DNA of 64,000 bases from Apodospora peruviana (taxonomy: Eukaryota > Ascomycota > Sordariomycetes > Sordariales > Lasiosphaeriaceae). Where the stretch lies: NCBI GenBank assembly GCA_033439685.1, contig JAUEDM010000006.1, positions 434,001 through 498,000 of the forward strand, written 5' to 3'. Below the pieces are notes generated by a model. The model did no database searches. It was not told the DNA's origin and saw only the letters and a program-made list of their open reading frames with translations. Shown here piece after piece: positions 30,924-41,680 of this stretch (position 1 is the first letter of the stretch; every line of letters begins with the position of its first letter). The position numbers and the translations under genes are program-made.

Positions 30924-32294
30924 ATGAAGCTAGTCCACCTCCTCTCCGCCGCCTCCGTCGCCGAAGCTTTCTCCTCCAGGGGCCTTCTCAAGCGTTCGTT
31001 TTACGATGTTTGTGAGAACGACTGCTCCCTGGCGGGAATCCCCATGCCAGACCACAACAACTTCGGTCTGCCTCTCGAGGGTGGACGGTCGGAGCAATGC
31101 CCTCCCATCATCATTGGGGACTACAACGTCCCGACCGCTTCCTCACGCGTGTGCTTGGACTTTGTCGGCCCCTATCTCGTCTTCAACGTGGAGGCCTTTT
31201 CAGGCTACACCACCAAGTCTGCCACGGTGACCTGGAAGCTTCTCGGCAACATGCTCACCGGGCCGGTCAGCAGCGCGCCGCCGCCATTCACGGCATCCAT
31301 CACCTGCTCGCCGGCTGCGTCGGGGACCAGCTTCGTCTGCAAGCTGCCTTTCACCGACATCCTCAACAAACCGTCGTCGACGTCCATCACGGACCTCCTA
31401 AGCGGCATGTGCCCGAACGGCGACCGGGAGGGCCTGGGTTTCTATCTGGCCTTCTCGGGCGAGGTCGACTCCTCCACCGGCGTAGTCGAGACTTTCCAGC
31501 AGCAGCATCCGTGCACGTCGTCACGCACGAACAACATCTGCACTTCCTGGAGCGACTTGGCCGAGTACATCGAGGTCGCCTACCGCTGCACCAACTGCCG
31601 CGTCACCCCGTGCGCCACCACTTCCACAACCTCCACCACTACCAGCTCGACCACTTCCACAACCTCCACCACTACCAGCTCGACCACTTCCACAACATCT
31701 ACCACCTCGACCACTTCTTCCACCTCGACCACTTCTTCCACCTCCTCAACCTCCACCACGTCGACAACAACCACCAGCGCTCCCCCAACCCTTAAGACAT
31801 GCAGCTTCGGCACAGCCTTCGGCTACCAAAACCCCGTCGGCGGCACCGCCAAATCATTCACCCTAAACACCCAGTCCGGGCAAGGCTGCAACCGGTGGGG
31901 GTGGTACGAGACCCCGACCCTGGCCGAGCTGCAGGGCGGCATCAGCGGACCTTTATACGTCGGCGCAGGCGGCAACGATATCACCAAAGCAGTCGATGTC
32001 GGCATCTGGGTCGCCACCGCCAACGCCTTGGGACGGGTGACGGTTACTTATCTTCTTAACCCGCCGTACGCGCTGGCCGAGGTGCACGTCAAGCTCGCGT
32101 GTCTGCCGATCGACAAGTGCGCGCCGGGCCAGTACACGTATAACGCGGGCACGATACCGAACCTCCCGACGTGGTCGAACCCGACGCCGCTTGTTTATCC
32201 TACTTGCTCTGGGGGTGCGAAGGCGGCGTTGATTGTGCATGCTGCTGTTAATATTTTGAGTGTTACTTCGGCGTGCGGGACGCCTGTTCTTTGA
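30924..32294 (+). CDS. Secreted two-domain protein with long Ser/Thr linker (cell-surface, unknown function)
   Basis: A single exon of 456 residues. A weak signal peptide (about 1-15, MKLVHLLSAASVAEA) is followed by a possible Kex2-like KR site (23-24). There is a Cys-containing N-terminal domain (about 25-232), a Thr/Ser-only linker of about 55 residues (about 235-290), and a C-terminal domain (about 293-456). The last begins TCSFGTAFGY and contains GCNRWGWYETP, YVGAGGND and KLACLPIDKCAPGQY. This C-terminal module recurs, from memory, in many Sordariomycete secreted proteins next to Thr-rich linkers, but has no established activity. The linker will be heavily O-mannosylated. No GPI or transmembrane anchor is obvious at the C-terminus. 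The linker DNA contains a perfect 33-bp tandem duplication. Confidence 0.8.
   Translation: MKLVHLLSAASVAEAFSSRGLLKRSFYDVCENDCSLAGIPMPDHNNFGLPLEGGRSEQCPPIIIGDYNVPTASSRVCLDFVGPYLVFNVEAFSGYTTKSATVTWKLLGNMLTGPVSSAPPPFTASITCSPAASGTSFVCKLPFTDILNKPSSTSITDLLSGMCPNGDREGLGFYLAFSGEVDSSTGVVETFQQQHPCTSSRTNNICTSWSDLAEYIEVAYRCTNCRVTPCATTSTTSTTTSSTTSTTSTTTSSTTSTTSTTSTTSSTSTTSSTSSTSTTSTTTTSAPPTLKTCSFGTAFGYQNPVGGTAKSFTLNTQSGQGCNRWGWYETPTLAELQGGISGPLYVGAGGNDITKAVDVGIWVATANALGRVTVTYLLNPPYALAEVHVKLACLPIDKCAPGQYTYNAGTIPNLPTWSNPTPLVYPTCSGGAKAALIVHAAVNILSVTSACGTPVL
31618..31683 (+). repeat. 33-bp minisatellite inside Ser/Thr linker
   Basis: Two perfect adjacent copies of a 33-nt unit (starting ACTTCCACAACCTCC) followed by shorter degenerate copies to about 31770. 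The unit is a multiple of three, so copy-number change alters linker length without breaking the frame. Confidence 0.8.
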
Positions 32295-33192
32295 GTCTGG
32301 TACCAAAATGTGGTGAAGAGAGTGTTCGCTGTTGATTAGGGAGTGACTGACTGGTTGAGGTTTGGACATAAGTAATATCGAATGGTCTTGGTCGGTTGGT
32401 GTTGGACCTTTGGTTCGGAGCACAGCGGGCATCAGGAGTTAATAGGGTTTGGTTATCATGATACAGTATAATGAGTGCACAGTAATCTAGATGGTATAAT
32501 ATGTCACCGGAAGGCAAATTCGGATGAAGCTTTAGTACCTTTGCAGCGTCCACCAGTGCCAAGTGATTCCGCCAGCGATCACACTCTGAAGGACCGTGGT
32601 CCTATTTCTCTCTCGTCGGTGACGAATCCATCTTTTGAACTTCGTCGGCCGTTAACAGCGATTATCTTTCCTCATCATGATGTTAACTGCTGGTTCTTAG
32701 AGTATGCTAATTTAAGACATATACCACGGTTGCTCCCGACGTCTTCCCGTTCCTCTACCGAGCTGCACCACCCACTCTGCCCAATCAGGCCGTTGCCCCT
32801 GGGAGACACATGTGGGAAGTGTGACCCTGGCTCACAGCTGATTGGCTTGTTGGGCAACTATTTGGCGGCGAAGTGCTGTCCCGGTGGGAGAGCTGAACAT
32901 GCTGACGACCAAGTACCCGGTTCATTGGAGAGAGAGTGGACAAATGTTCAGCCGAACCTTACATACCTATTCTTATAATATCATCAACTACAGGAAGAAA
33001 GAGCATTAAACAAGGCCAAGAGTTCAGCCGAGCGCTAGACATCTTACAAGGTCCTTGAATTTGAAAAGAGACAAAAGAAATGCATAAATGCTTCCATATC
33101 TCTCATCCAAGTGTTCTCAACTGTTCAAGCTATATGCTCTGAACTCCATACAAACACGAAAAACACCAATTACGGTACCCCTCGTCCTCAAA
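32295..33192. other. Intergenic region
   Basis: 0.9 kb between two plus-strand secreted-protein genes. Short ORFs here carry no signal peptide or domain. Nothing recognised beyond the promoter function expected for the downstream gene. Confidence 0.45.
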
Positions 33193-33678
33193 ATGGTTTC
33201 ATTCAAACTCATTCTTGTGGTCACCACAACACTCATCGCGAACATGTCTGCTGCATACCCCCTCTTCGGCCGCGCAGACGCCTCCTTTTCAGCCTCAGCG
33301 ACGCGTTCCGGTCTCGCGAAGGGTACATGCTGGTGGCGTTTCCACGGCAGAAAAGTAATCGACAAGGCGCACTGCGCCGTGGAGGATTTGTCAGGCAACA
33401 GCCACTCAGTCTACGCGCAGATTCTCTACGCGGATCCGGTTGGCGTGACCAAGAGCTTTGCGCGGTGGGACAACAAGAAGGGTCATGGAAGTGGGATGAC
33501 GGTATGTATTTGTCCAGTGCCTGCAAATGATGAGACCGTCTGACCGGAGCAGTATGATCAAACTTTCCATTCGACCGGTACACTGCAGTTCATCCCGTGG
33601 AATGCAAGAGTTCAAGTCTGCGATGATGGGCCGATCAACAGGTGTGCTATCAGCAATATCATTGCCAATCCGAATTAG
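33193..33678 (+). CDS. Small secreted protein, candidate effector, unknown family
   Basis: Exons 33193-33501 and 33553-33678 with a 51-nt intron (GTATGT...GAGCAG) give 144 residues. Signal peptide MVSFKLILVVTTTLIANMSA, then a short Ala/Ser-rich stretch with a possible dibasic-free propeptide. The mature domain has four cysteines (KGTCWW, KAHCAVED, VQVCDDG, INRCAIS). The spliced reading continues smoothly (GSGMT-YDQTFHSTGTLQFI) and ends IIANPN. Reading through the intron would instead stop 14 codons into it. I do not recognise the fold; small size, secretion and even cysteine count are typical of fungal effectors or antimicrobial proteins. The gene is flanked by gene-poor DNA on the right. Confidence 0.75.
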
Positions 33679-34033
33679 ACTCGTCTGCCATGTTTTCTGC
33701 GCGGGATAATATGGTCGGGACAATGGTGTTGCTTTGGAAGCTGTGTTCAATCTTGCTATTACGAAAGGTCATATGTATTTATTAGTGCTGTTACGCTCAT
33801 ATGTAACTTAACTGTGTTGGAGGAAATAATTCTTTGGACAAATCAAAGTCTAGCACTAACACGTCCTCGTCAAATTAAGTTTCTAACTTCTTGCCCCTTG
33901 AAAATCCAAGTCAATTTCGTGCCTCGACAAAGACTAAAGCCCTCAAATTTAGGAATACCGTAAACTGCATCCGATGCAACTACTGCTAGTGGCACTGCCA
34001 TGTCATTTGAATGGGGTGTCTCGGTTTTTTTCC

Positions 34034-34064
<31 letters not shown>

Positions 34065-34912
34065 AAAGAAAAAAAAGACAAAAAAAATCATTGAAGGCCT
34101 ACTCCTCTGAGACAAAGAAAGAGTAAATGGGGACCTAGGATTGACCAAACTTCGACGATGAGCTTTAGGAAGTGGAGACACCAGTGTCATCATGTCATGC
34201 TGCTTGGTCTGCACCGGAGACCGAGGAAGGCGTGAAAGAAACTTTGGAACCGAGGAGTGAGATCAGATAGCAGATCTAGACCGGAGTTCGAACACAACGC
34301 GGACAACAAGCGCCAGGCACGGACTAGTACCAGCAAACTACGGATTTTTGCCCCAGACTTTTGGGTTCCGGGCTTCCTTTACGAGGCTCCTGCGTTAAGA
34401 AAGCCGGAATCCGGGAATAGCTGCATTTTTCCGGCCAAATTAAGTAAAGTAAGTTAGGTCCAGGTAGTCAAGTTTAAGGTTTGCAAGTCAAGTTGGCCTT
34501 GATGTGCGTCAAGTTTGCCATGTCTCCATACTTGTGATAATAAGGTTTTAGTTTAACTTTTTAAGCCCAACCTCGTATAAGGTCAAATACGCAGCCACTG
34601 GCAGGGCACGTTCAAAACCTCGGCATCAGCGAGATCAGCGACAGAAACTTTCGGAAAGACGAGTCATACATGAACCTTATAAAAGTGTTCTGAATGACTC
34701 AAAATGCCAGATGGCGAGCCGATGATGCCGCCACGTCCATTCCCATTTCTCCCCTCTATAAATCACCACATCCCATTCGCTTCAACATCGCAGTCAAACT
34801 CACGGCACGTATACTCCCACATACAATTACCCAGCACATTTAAATTCTTCATTATTTCAAAGTTATCGGTTTCGTAAACAGCTTCCGATTGCACTGATCA
34901 GCCCCAGTCAAC
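33679..34912. other. Gene-poor region with T24-A10 junction
   Basis: 1.2 kb without a gene. At 34034-34067 a run of 24 T is joined directly to a run of 10 A, followed by more A-rich sequence to 34087, making a perfect potential hairpin. The last 150 bases form the promoter of the oxygenase-like gene. Confidence 0.5.
34034..34067. repeat. T24-A10 palindromic homopolymer junction
   Basis: Direct T-to-A switch of long runs; can fold back on itself with 10 A:T pairs. Confidence 0.9.
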
Positions 34913-37900
34913 ATGGCCGACGCCGACAAGCCAGACTGCATGTCGATCGACCCAAGCGCATGGAAGCCCACAGAGCCAGTAGTCTGGAAGGATGCTCTCG
35001 TTAGATACCTGGCCAACATTACTTCCGCCGGCGACTTTGCCGTCTCCAATCATCATACCATTTTCGCCGACCCGGGCCTGAAAATCGGAGGCGACCGCAG
35101 GATCTTTCTGCCGCTACATCCGACCGATGCCGAAGCAATACAGAGCATGGCTAAGAAGGCGGCAAATGAGACATGGGAGCTGCAGCCCGGCCAGTTTCGA
35201 TGCCTGAACCCAGAGTGGGAGCCGTTCTTGTACGAGCATGTGCTGCCGCGCGTTGCTGAAGGCCTCGGCATGGTAGACGATATCTGTCTCCGCCCGGTGA
35301 ATCTGCTGTTGTTCGGGAAGGGTTCCTTCTTCAAACCTCACAACGACGACTCATCGGACGAGTCGAACGAAACCGAAGCTGAACAAGACATATTGGGCAC
35401 CCTCGTTATCAGTCTCCCGTCGTACCATCGCGGGGGAGCAGTCCACCTCTCCTTCAAATCCGAGACGCGAACCTTTGCCACCGACACAAGCTTTCCTTGG
35501 GCCCTGCAAGCCCTGGCATGGTTCCCGGATGTGTCCCACGAGGTGGCCGAGCTGACGGACGGATGCCGACTCGTACTCACGTACAAGCTCGCCGCCCACG
35601 GGCACGGCGGGCCCGACCAACCGCATAAGCAGTCGGCGCAGTTTTACCGCCGGCAAGTGGATGGCTTGCGCACAATACTCGCAGGCTGGGAGGCTTCTTC
35701 CGGCGTCAGCACAGAAGAACCGCTCTGTTACCCCATCGACCCTGTTCCACCGAACGAGCCCCTGCTGATCGGTACGATGAAGGGTTACAATCGGGCTGTG
35801 TGCCAGTCGCTTCGAGACGCGTGTTCAAGTCCAGACTCTAATGTCTTTGTCTTCCTCGCACACATGACCCACCTCGTCAACCACCAGGTACTCCCGGATG
35901 GTTCAAAGTTTGCGGAGGAGCACACTTTCTGTGAGGAAGTGTACAGATGCGACCGTGCCGGAGTGAGGGTGGCGTCTCAACTTCCTGGGGGTATTGAAAC
36001 ATTGCTAGTCAAGGAGCCCCGTGTGGAGAAGTACACAGACGGAGGCGATCATTGGCTCTGCAAGAATACTTGGGAGGTCAGATATCAGTACACGGTATGT
36101 GCCGGTAAATCCTTTTCACTGACTCCAGTTTTCTTCCCAGCTAACTCGTTCACAGGTCGCCATGCTTGTACACCGAAAAGGCTTAGGTCTATTCGCACAG
36201 GCGAGGCACTGCTGCTCCGGAGAGATAGAGGCATCGGTCGCCATGCTGGATGAGATGCTTCTTCGCAACCATTGGGATGTTCCAACCGTGCATGCGGCCG
36301 CCCAAGTCTTTGCGAGGGCGACCCAGAAGGGGCAGCGCATGACCCCGACCACAGTCCAGATCGTCTTGAGCTGGGTCTTGTTCACACGGACGACGACTAC
36401 GGCTGCCGCTGAGCGAGAAGATACGATATTCGATGATTTATATCAAGGGGTGCTGCGTTGCAGCCTGCAGCGGCTTGATACCCAAGACGTGGCTCTCGGT
36501 ATGATCGGTCTATCTCTACGACAACTATGTACCCACGCCGGCGCCTTGAACTCCCAGACAATCAAGTGGGAAAACTTGTGAGCAAACCTACCTACCTTAC
36601 CTTACCTTACCTTACCTTACCTTACCTTACCTTACCCACAGATATCCTCGTTTGCACGATCATCAAGTTTTTCATTGCCAACGACGCCGACGGGTCACTG
36701 ATACTCGGAAAACAGGTTCGAATGCTTCGCGAGCGTCTGCTCTCTCTCGGCGTGGCAACTAATCGTCGACAAGTTCCCAAAATATCTCGAAGGGGGCGGC
36801 CTTCCGACTGGCCTTCTTCAGGACCTTCAGACCTCGTTCAAAGCATGGGCGCAAGCACGAATGGACACCAAGTTCATGTCTCATCATATCGGAGATGACC
36901 GGCACTACGAGGGAGATTGTGGGGATGACTACTCGTTCATCATAAAGAGCATTGAATCACGACCTGCAGATTCCGAGTGGATCATGACACGGTATATTTA
37001 AGCCTCCTGCCACAATTTTCGAGAGTGCTCATTCTGATTGACCGACGAGCAGTTTACTTCCCGCTTTGGCTTCGGAACGCTGCAACCCTGCGCTGCTGCA
37101 CCGGGTCTTGGACGCATTCTGGCAAAGCGATGAGCACTTCGCCCTTGCAAAGTTGGCTTACGAGTATATCATCCCGCGGGCCAGCTCCAGACTCACAATC
37201 GACTCCTTTGAGGCTCTGCTATCAACATGCGGTAGTAATCATCCTGGCAGTCATCTTTACGACCGAGCCATGTTCCCCGTCCTGCTGGACCGGTGCTTGA
37301 GTCTCCAGCCGACCGGCGAGTTATTAGCAGCGCATCTGCTCGAGGCGATCTCGCAGACCGTGAAGGACTGCGTAGAGGGCGAGGTGGAAGACCCCGGAGA
37401 AATCCTGTCGGCGACGTGCGTGCCGGTGGCACTCGTTCTGAAGAAGCATGGCTTTGCTGTTGCTGGTGCGCTTGCCTCGGGCTCGGCGCTGGCGGACGCC
37501 GCCAACAGGTACTTTACGGCGGTCATCCGAGACTACCTCTGCGAGCAGCGGGAATGGACAGCGGACCTGGATTGGGCTCACAAGGTAGACCCGGTACTAC
37601 ACAGCTGCGACTTGTCAAAAAAATGTGGCCCATGTAGCGAGCTCCGTGAGTTCGTCGGTCACAGCGACGCGAGGACGTGGGTATACACTGCTGCCGAGCA
37701 GGACGACGATGCCAGCAGCAGCCTAGCTCACATCGAGCAAGTCCTGTTGTCGGCCCCGGGCGACAATTGGGTACTAGTCACCACTATCGGACGCAACAAA
37801 ACGCTGGAGGTGGTGAAGAAGGGGGCGCGACCGTTGGACAAGGCGAAGTGGTACAACGACGAGGTGGAGGCTTTGCAAGCGAAACTATCCGCGTTGCCAG

Positions 37901-38088
37901 AGGCAGACGCTATAAAGGATGTCACGGGCGACGCTTGGTACCATGAAGTTATTGCCTCCCTCGAGTCCAGGAAGGCGGAACACTACAAAGGTCTTGCCGA
38001 CGCAAACGCGACATCGTGGAGGACTAGAGTTAGGCGAAAAGGTTCTTACTCAAGTTCAGGTGACGGAGAAGATGAACCTACGGGATGA
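34913..38088 (+). CDS. 2-oxoglutarate/Fe(II)-dependent oxygenase-domain protein, multi-exon; apparent internal frameshift
   Basis: Exons 34913-36094 and 36156-36577 are clear. A short exon begins at 36642 after an intron holding the CTTAC repeats, and exons ending 36991 and spanning 37053-38088 are clear. The N-terminal half has a prolyl-4-hydroxylase-like jelly roll: FFKPHNDD (His-x-Asp of the iron triad), VSHEVAEL (distal His) and GCRLVLTYKL (Arg for 2-oxoglutarate). The C-terminal half is an uncharacterised region with a CxxC (KKCGPCSEL) and a Lys/Ser-rich tail. Fungal proteins of this layout, about 900-1000 residues, are common but unassigned. Between 36642 and 36780 the sense frame changes: YPRLHDHQ, probably a 49-nt intron (36667-36715), VRMLRERLLSLGVA, then LIVDKFPKYLEGG one base out of phase near 36757-36763. 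The gene may therefore be inactive, mis-spliced in my model, or mis-sequenced there. Confidence 0.65.
36596..36635. repeat. (CTTAC)8 microsatellite in an intron
   Basis: Eight perfect CTTAC units inside intron 36578-36641 of the oxygenase-like gene, close to the acceptor, where they form the pyrimidine tract. It is not telomeric (TTAGGG). Confidence 0.9.
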
Positions 38089-38540
38089 GGACATTTCGGT
38101 CGTGTGATGGGTTATCGCAATCCTCCATGAGAAGCCGAACCTAATAGCGAGTAGGTATTTGATTTTCACGGTTGCCCACTTGGCTGTGATTTAAAAGAGT
38201 CGGTAGCAAAAAAACAAGAAGAGCACTATTAGTAAAAAAGTAACCGGTTTGTCAGGTCCTATCTAGTACAGCTTGTACGCTCAAGATTATAATTCCGAAT
38301 ATTTTGGGCTTTGTGAAAAATATGAATCACACGTCGTTGGTTCGACCTACCAGTGAGTGGTAGTAGCCATTCGACATCTTGAGCCTATAGGATGCTTTTG
38401 CAGCCCTGAGCCATGACGTCATGCAGGCACACGTGTCAGCACACCACGCCTCGAATCGCCCCAGCATCGAGGTCCTTACCTAGGTCGTGACTTGTTTTTT
38501 CATCTTATTATCATCCAGTTCAGTTACCCGGTGGCCGATC
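38089..38540. other. Intergenic region upstream of the GPI-anchored esterase
   Basis: 0.45 kb between same-strand genes; no gene seen. A CCTAGGT-type motif occurs at about 38479-38485. Confidence 0.45.
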
Positions 38541-38619
38541 ATGAAGTCTGTATGTATCATGACTCGGATGCTGCTGACAGGAGCGATAATATTGGCCGCA
38601 ACGGCCGTTCAGGTTGCCA

Positions 38620-38657
<38 letters not shown>

Positions 38658-39733
38658 CCGTCACCAGGATGTGGCGTCCAACATGCCATTCAGTCCTCCC
38701 AAATCAACGTCACGCAAGCGAACAGCTTGATGAGCAGCAACCGCAAACGCACCTACTCGACACATCTCCCGCCAGGCTACAATGCTAGCATACCGTATCC
38801 CGTCGTCTTGGGTTTCCACGGCTCGCAGGAGCCGGGCATCATTTTCGAGTGGGACACCAAATTCAGCCAGAAGCCAGGCAAGATCATGGTGTATCCGGAC
38901 GGTGTTGGTCTTACCTGGGCGGGTGCCAGCTATTCCGCCGTTTCTGTCTCTGAGGACTTGCAGTTCGTGTCTGATCTGCTTTCGGAGCTAAGGGGTCGGT
39001 ATTGTGTTGATGACAACCGGATGTACGCTGCGGGGTTTTCGAATGGAGCTGGTTTTGTGAACGCGATTGCTTGCAACGAGACTGTTGGCGGGGAGTTTGC
39101 TGCTTTTGCGCCCCATTCGGGGGCGTATTACAGTGAGACTGATGAGCCGTGTGACGTGTCGGCGAGGCCGATGATGTCGTTTCATGGGGGCAATGACAAG
39201 ACGGTGCCGTACGACGGAGGTCATGGGGAGGGCGGGAGTCTCCCAAAGATTGAAGATTGGTTGGATGAGTGGGTTAAGCGGAATAACTGCACGGCTGAGT
39301 CGAAAGAGGTGGTGGATGGTTTTGGGGGTAAAGTGCATCATTCCGAGTGGGATTGCCAGGGGGTTAAGGGGCTGCTTCAGCATTACAAAGTTGATGATAT
39401 GGGTGAGTTTGAGTCTATGCAGTCCTCAATCGCCGCAAGCTAGGACTAATATCTTGTGTGCATCTAGGTCACGTCTGGGCGTCGACCGAACCCAACTTAT
39501 CGCAGCTTTCGACCGGGGAGGGCCCAACGCACATTGATGCCAGCAGCATCATTATGGAGTTTTTCGACAACTTCACAAAGCCGATGACGGAAGTCGGGAC
39601 AGGCTCGCCGCCGCCACCGAACAATACGACGAGCCCGGGTGGTTCGTCACTAGCAGCTCGCACTATGGTGCCAGGTAATCTTTTGTTCGCGATCAGCAGC
39701 GTCGTAGTGATGATTGTTTTCTTTTGGGTTTAA
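38541..39733 (+). CDS. GPI-anchored CE1-type esterase (feruloyl esterase / PHB depolymerase-like)
   Basis: Exons 38541-39402 and 39468-39733 with a 65-nt intron give 375 residues. The start at 38541 (MKSVCIMTRMLL) leads straight into a signal peptide; in-frame ATGs at 38487 and 38559 are alternatives. A (GCA)12 tract encodes polyalanine right after the hydrophobic core. The alpha/beta-hydrolase core shows VVLGFHGSQEPG (oxyanion), AAGFSNGAGF (nucleophile Ser in GxSxG), a later acid in HGGNDKTVPY, and GHVW with the catalytic His just after the intron. This order matches the LpqC/feruloyl esterase C family, which releases hydroxycinnamates from xylan or, in some members, depolymerises polyhydroxybutyrate. 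A Ser/Gly-rich stretch and a C-terminal hydrophobic tail (PGNLLFAISSVVVMIVFFWV) suggest GPI anchoring, so the enzyme is held at the cell surface. Confidence 0.87.
38622..38657 (+). repeat. (GCA)12 repeat encoding polyalanine in the signal-peptide region
   Basis: Twelve perfect GCA codons at the end of the esterase signal peptide. Confidence 0.95.
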
Positions 39734-39925
39734 AGGTGGCTGCTCTTCAAGTACTCTGCATAACGAATATGAAGAACATTTGTGTAGTATAGGGCTTCTG
39801 GTTGCAAAGTGAGAAGAGAAATGTGCGGACTTCTATATTGCTAGGATGAAAGGAAAGATAAGCTGCGTCCAAAAGAACAAAGATAGAAGAGCCCACACTA
39901 GTAAGCTACCAGAACGGATTAAGCT

Positions 39926-41680
39926 TCAAGCTAGACTTTTGAGAGTGAGATCCACACCAAACATACGAATCCTCGTCTCGGGCCCAGTATCGGGATCGGA
40001 AATGTCGTATTCGTCCTCCCTCATGGAGACAAAGACCCGATAGGCTCCCCAATCGTTTACCTTGAGATGAGACGAGAGAGAACCAATTGCATGGCGCTGA
40101 GTTATTAGATCCTGAAAAGAAAGAGACATTTGCCTATTCCTATCGTTGAAGATGGTGTCCTCCATGATTGGATCATCGGTTATGACGCAAGTCGGTTTGG
40201 GATCCCGGCTGCTGTAACTGCAGAGAACGACAAAGATGTAATCGAGGCCTCTGAAGTCGAACCTGAACTGCATGGCCAGCGCCATGGGATACCGGCTGAA
40301 CTCGAACGGGTGCGGCCTCAGGAACACCCTATCCGTCACGTCCCACAGGTGCTCGGGGGACACTTTCAGGAGCTCAAATGAAGGATGCCTTGGGACGTGG
40401 ATGGCGTTTTTGCGAAAGTTTGAGAATGGAAGCCGTGTCGGGTGGATAGGGGGATCAACGAGGATATGATAGTTGGATGGGTTCTCGATTTGGTCAACCT
40501 CCGGGATAGGTTTGTCGGTGGTCATGGGCGGACATCGGAGGTCTCTGTGGAAGAAACCTGGGCCGATCTTGCGAAGACCGATCCCAACAGGCACCTGATT
40601 AACCCCAGAGCCTAACCATAAACTGTAAATGAGTGTATCGGAACTTGCGGCAGGGTAGCTATGATTTGCATGGATGATTCGTAGCATGACGTTGCTAGCA
40701 AGTCCCTTGTTGGTCAGGGAGAATTCGGCGAAATCGTCTGTGAAAGGGACCACAAGCCAGCTTTGGGAGAACGCCTTTGGCGACTTGGCGAGAAGCGGAA
40801 GGACTGTTTGTTCTGTTTGTTGTTCGGCCAGTGCGTACGGCGTGTGGTCCCACGCAAAGATGGTCAGATCGTTGTTGCGCTTGATGATCTCTTCCTGCAG
40901 TCGACGGAAGGCTGCAGTACCCTCGCCGTAAATGAGAGGCATGTGGACTCCGAATATGCCCAAGAGGGAGTAGGCCATGTCTTCGACACGCGTCGTCTCG
41001 CGATTCGCCGCCCACGACATGCGCATTGCTACGGAGCAGCTGTCGAGAGTGACCTGCCCTAGTATCACGGGTTTGGGGATGCCGGTAGTGCCGGTTATAC
41101 GGGACGCCAGATCGTATTTGGAGCCCACGTGTTCCCAGTCCATATTGTAAAAGTACATTCGGTTGGGAGCAAGCAGTTCTTGGAGGGTCCAGCCTCGGGT
41201 GAACCAGCTGCACAAGTCCAGAGCCAAGGAGGTGGAATGGAGATCAGCGAGGTAGGCGTAGCAGACGACGGCCTTCTTGTACCACGCAAACATGGAGTTG
41301 ATGGACTCGGTGAGCTCGGCGCTGCTCGCTTTGTCGATACAACACGTGTCGACCCATGCGAACTCGATGTGTTGCTCCCGCGCCAGTCGGCAAGTCTGGA
41401 AAATCTTGTCATACCCGGGCTTCATGACTACGTCCGGCGAAGACATCATGTCCTGGAAGCTGACCTCGTCATCTTGCCAAGTGTGCGAGAGGATGGCGTA
41501 CGGAGGTATAGCCGATCCGACAAACTCGTGAAGCTGGAGAGTAGTAGTGTGAATTAACCTCATATTTGACCTGGTCGATGAGGAAGAGTCTTTGTGCTTG
41601 TTATTAGCAAGAGAGATTTTTTGGAATCGCTGTCTAACCCCGCATTCTTCTTCCTCATGGTGCGGCTGTGCAACCGCCAT
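39926..41680 (-). CDS. HET-domain (heterokaryon incompatibility) protein
   Basis: A single exon, 584 residues from 41680. An in-frame ATG at 41563 (MRLIHTTTLQLHEF) is where most HET proteins of this type begin, giving 545 residues. HET signature motifs are complete: PYAILSHTWQDDEVSF, FAWVDTCCIDKASSAELTESINSMF (split in my reading into the conserved DTCCIDK and ELTESIN cores), WFTRGWTLQELLAP, and the TTRVEDMAYSLLGIF motif. The C-terminal 300 residues form a low-conservation region without repeats such as WD40, NACHT or ankyrin. HET domains trigger cell death after fusion between incompatible strains; related free-standing genes are present in dozens of copies per genome, so a specific recognition role cannot be claimed. 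It is transcribed convergently with the esterase gene. Confidence 0.93.
   Translation of the reverse strand: MAVAQPHHEEEECGVRQRFQKISLANNKHKDSSSSTRSNMRLIHTTTLQLHEFVGSAIPPYAILSHTWQDDEVSFQDMMSSPDVVMKPGYDKIFQTCRLAREQHIEFAWVDTCCIDKASSAELTESINSMFAWYKKAVVCYAYLADLHSTSLALDLCSWFTRGWTLQELLAPNRMYFYNMDWEHVGSKYDLASRITGTTGIPKPVILGQVTLDSCSVAMRMSWAANRETTRVEDMAYSLLGIFGVHMPLIYGEGTAAFRRLQEEIIKRNNDLTIFAWDHTPYALAEQQTEQTVLPLLAKSPKAFSQSWLVVPFTDDFAEFSLTNKGLASNVMLRIIHANHSYPAASSDTLIYSLWLGSGVNQVPVGIGLRKIGPGFFHRDLRCPPMTTDKPIPEVDQIENPSNYHILVDPPIHPTRLPFSNFRKNAIHVPRHPSFELLKVSPEHLWDVTDRVFLRPHPFEFSRYPMALAMQFRFDFRGLDYIFVVLCSYSSRDPKPTCVITDDPIMEDTIFNDRNRQMSLSFQDLITQRHAIGSLSSHLKVNDWGAYRVFVSMREDEYDISDPDTGPETRIRMFGVDLTLKSLA

Noticed and set aside
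36596..36635. CTTAC repeats considered as telomere-like sequence
   Set aside because: The unit is a pentamer, not TTAGGG, and lies inside a gene intron.
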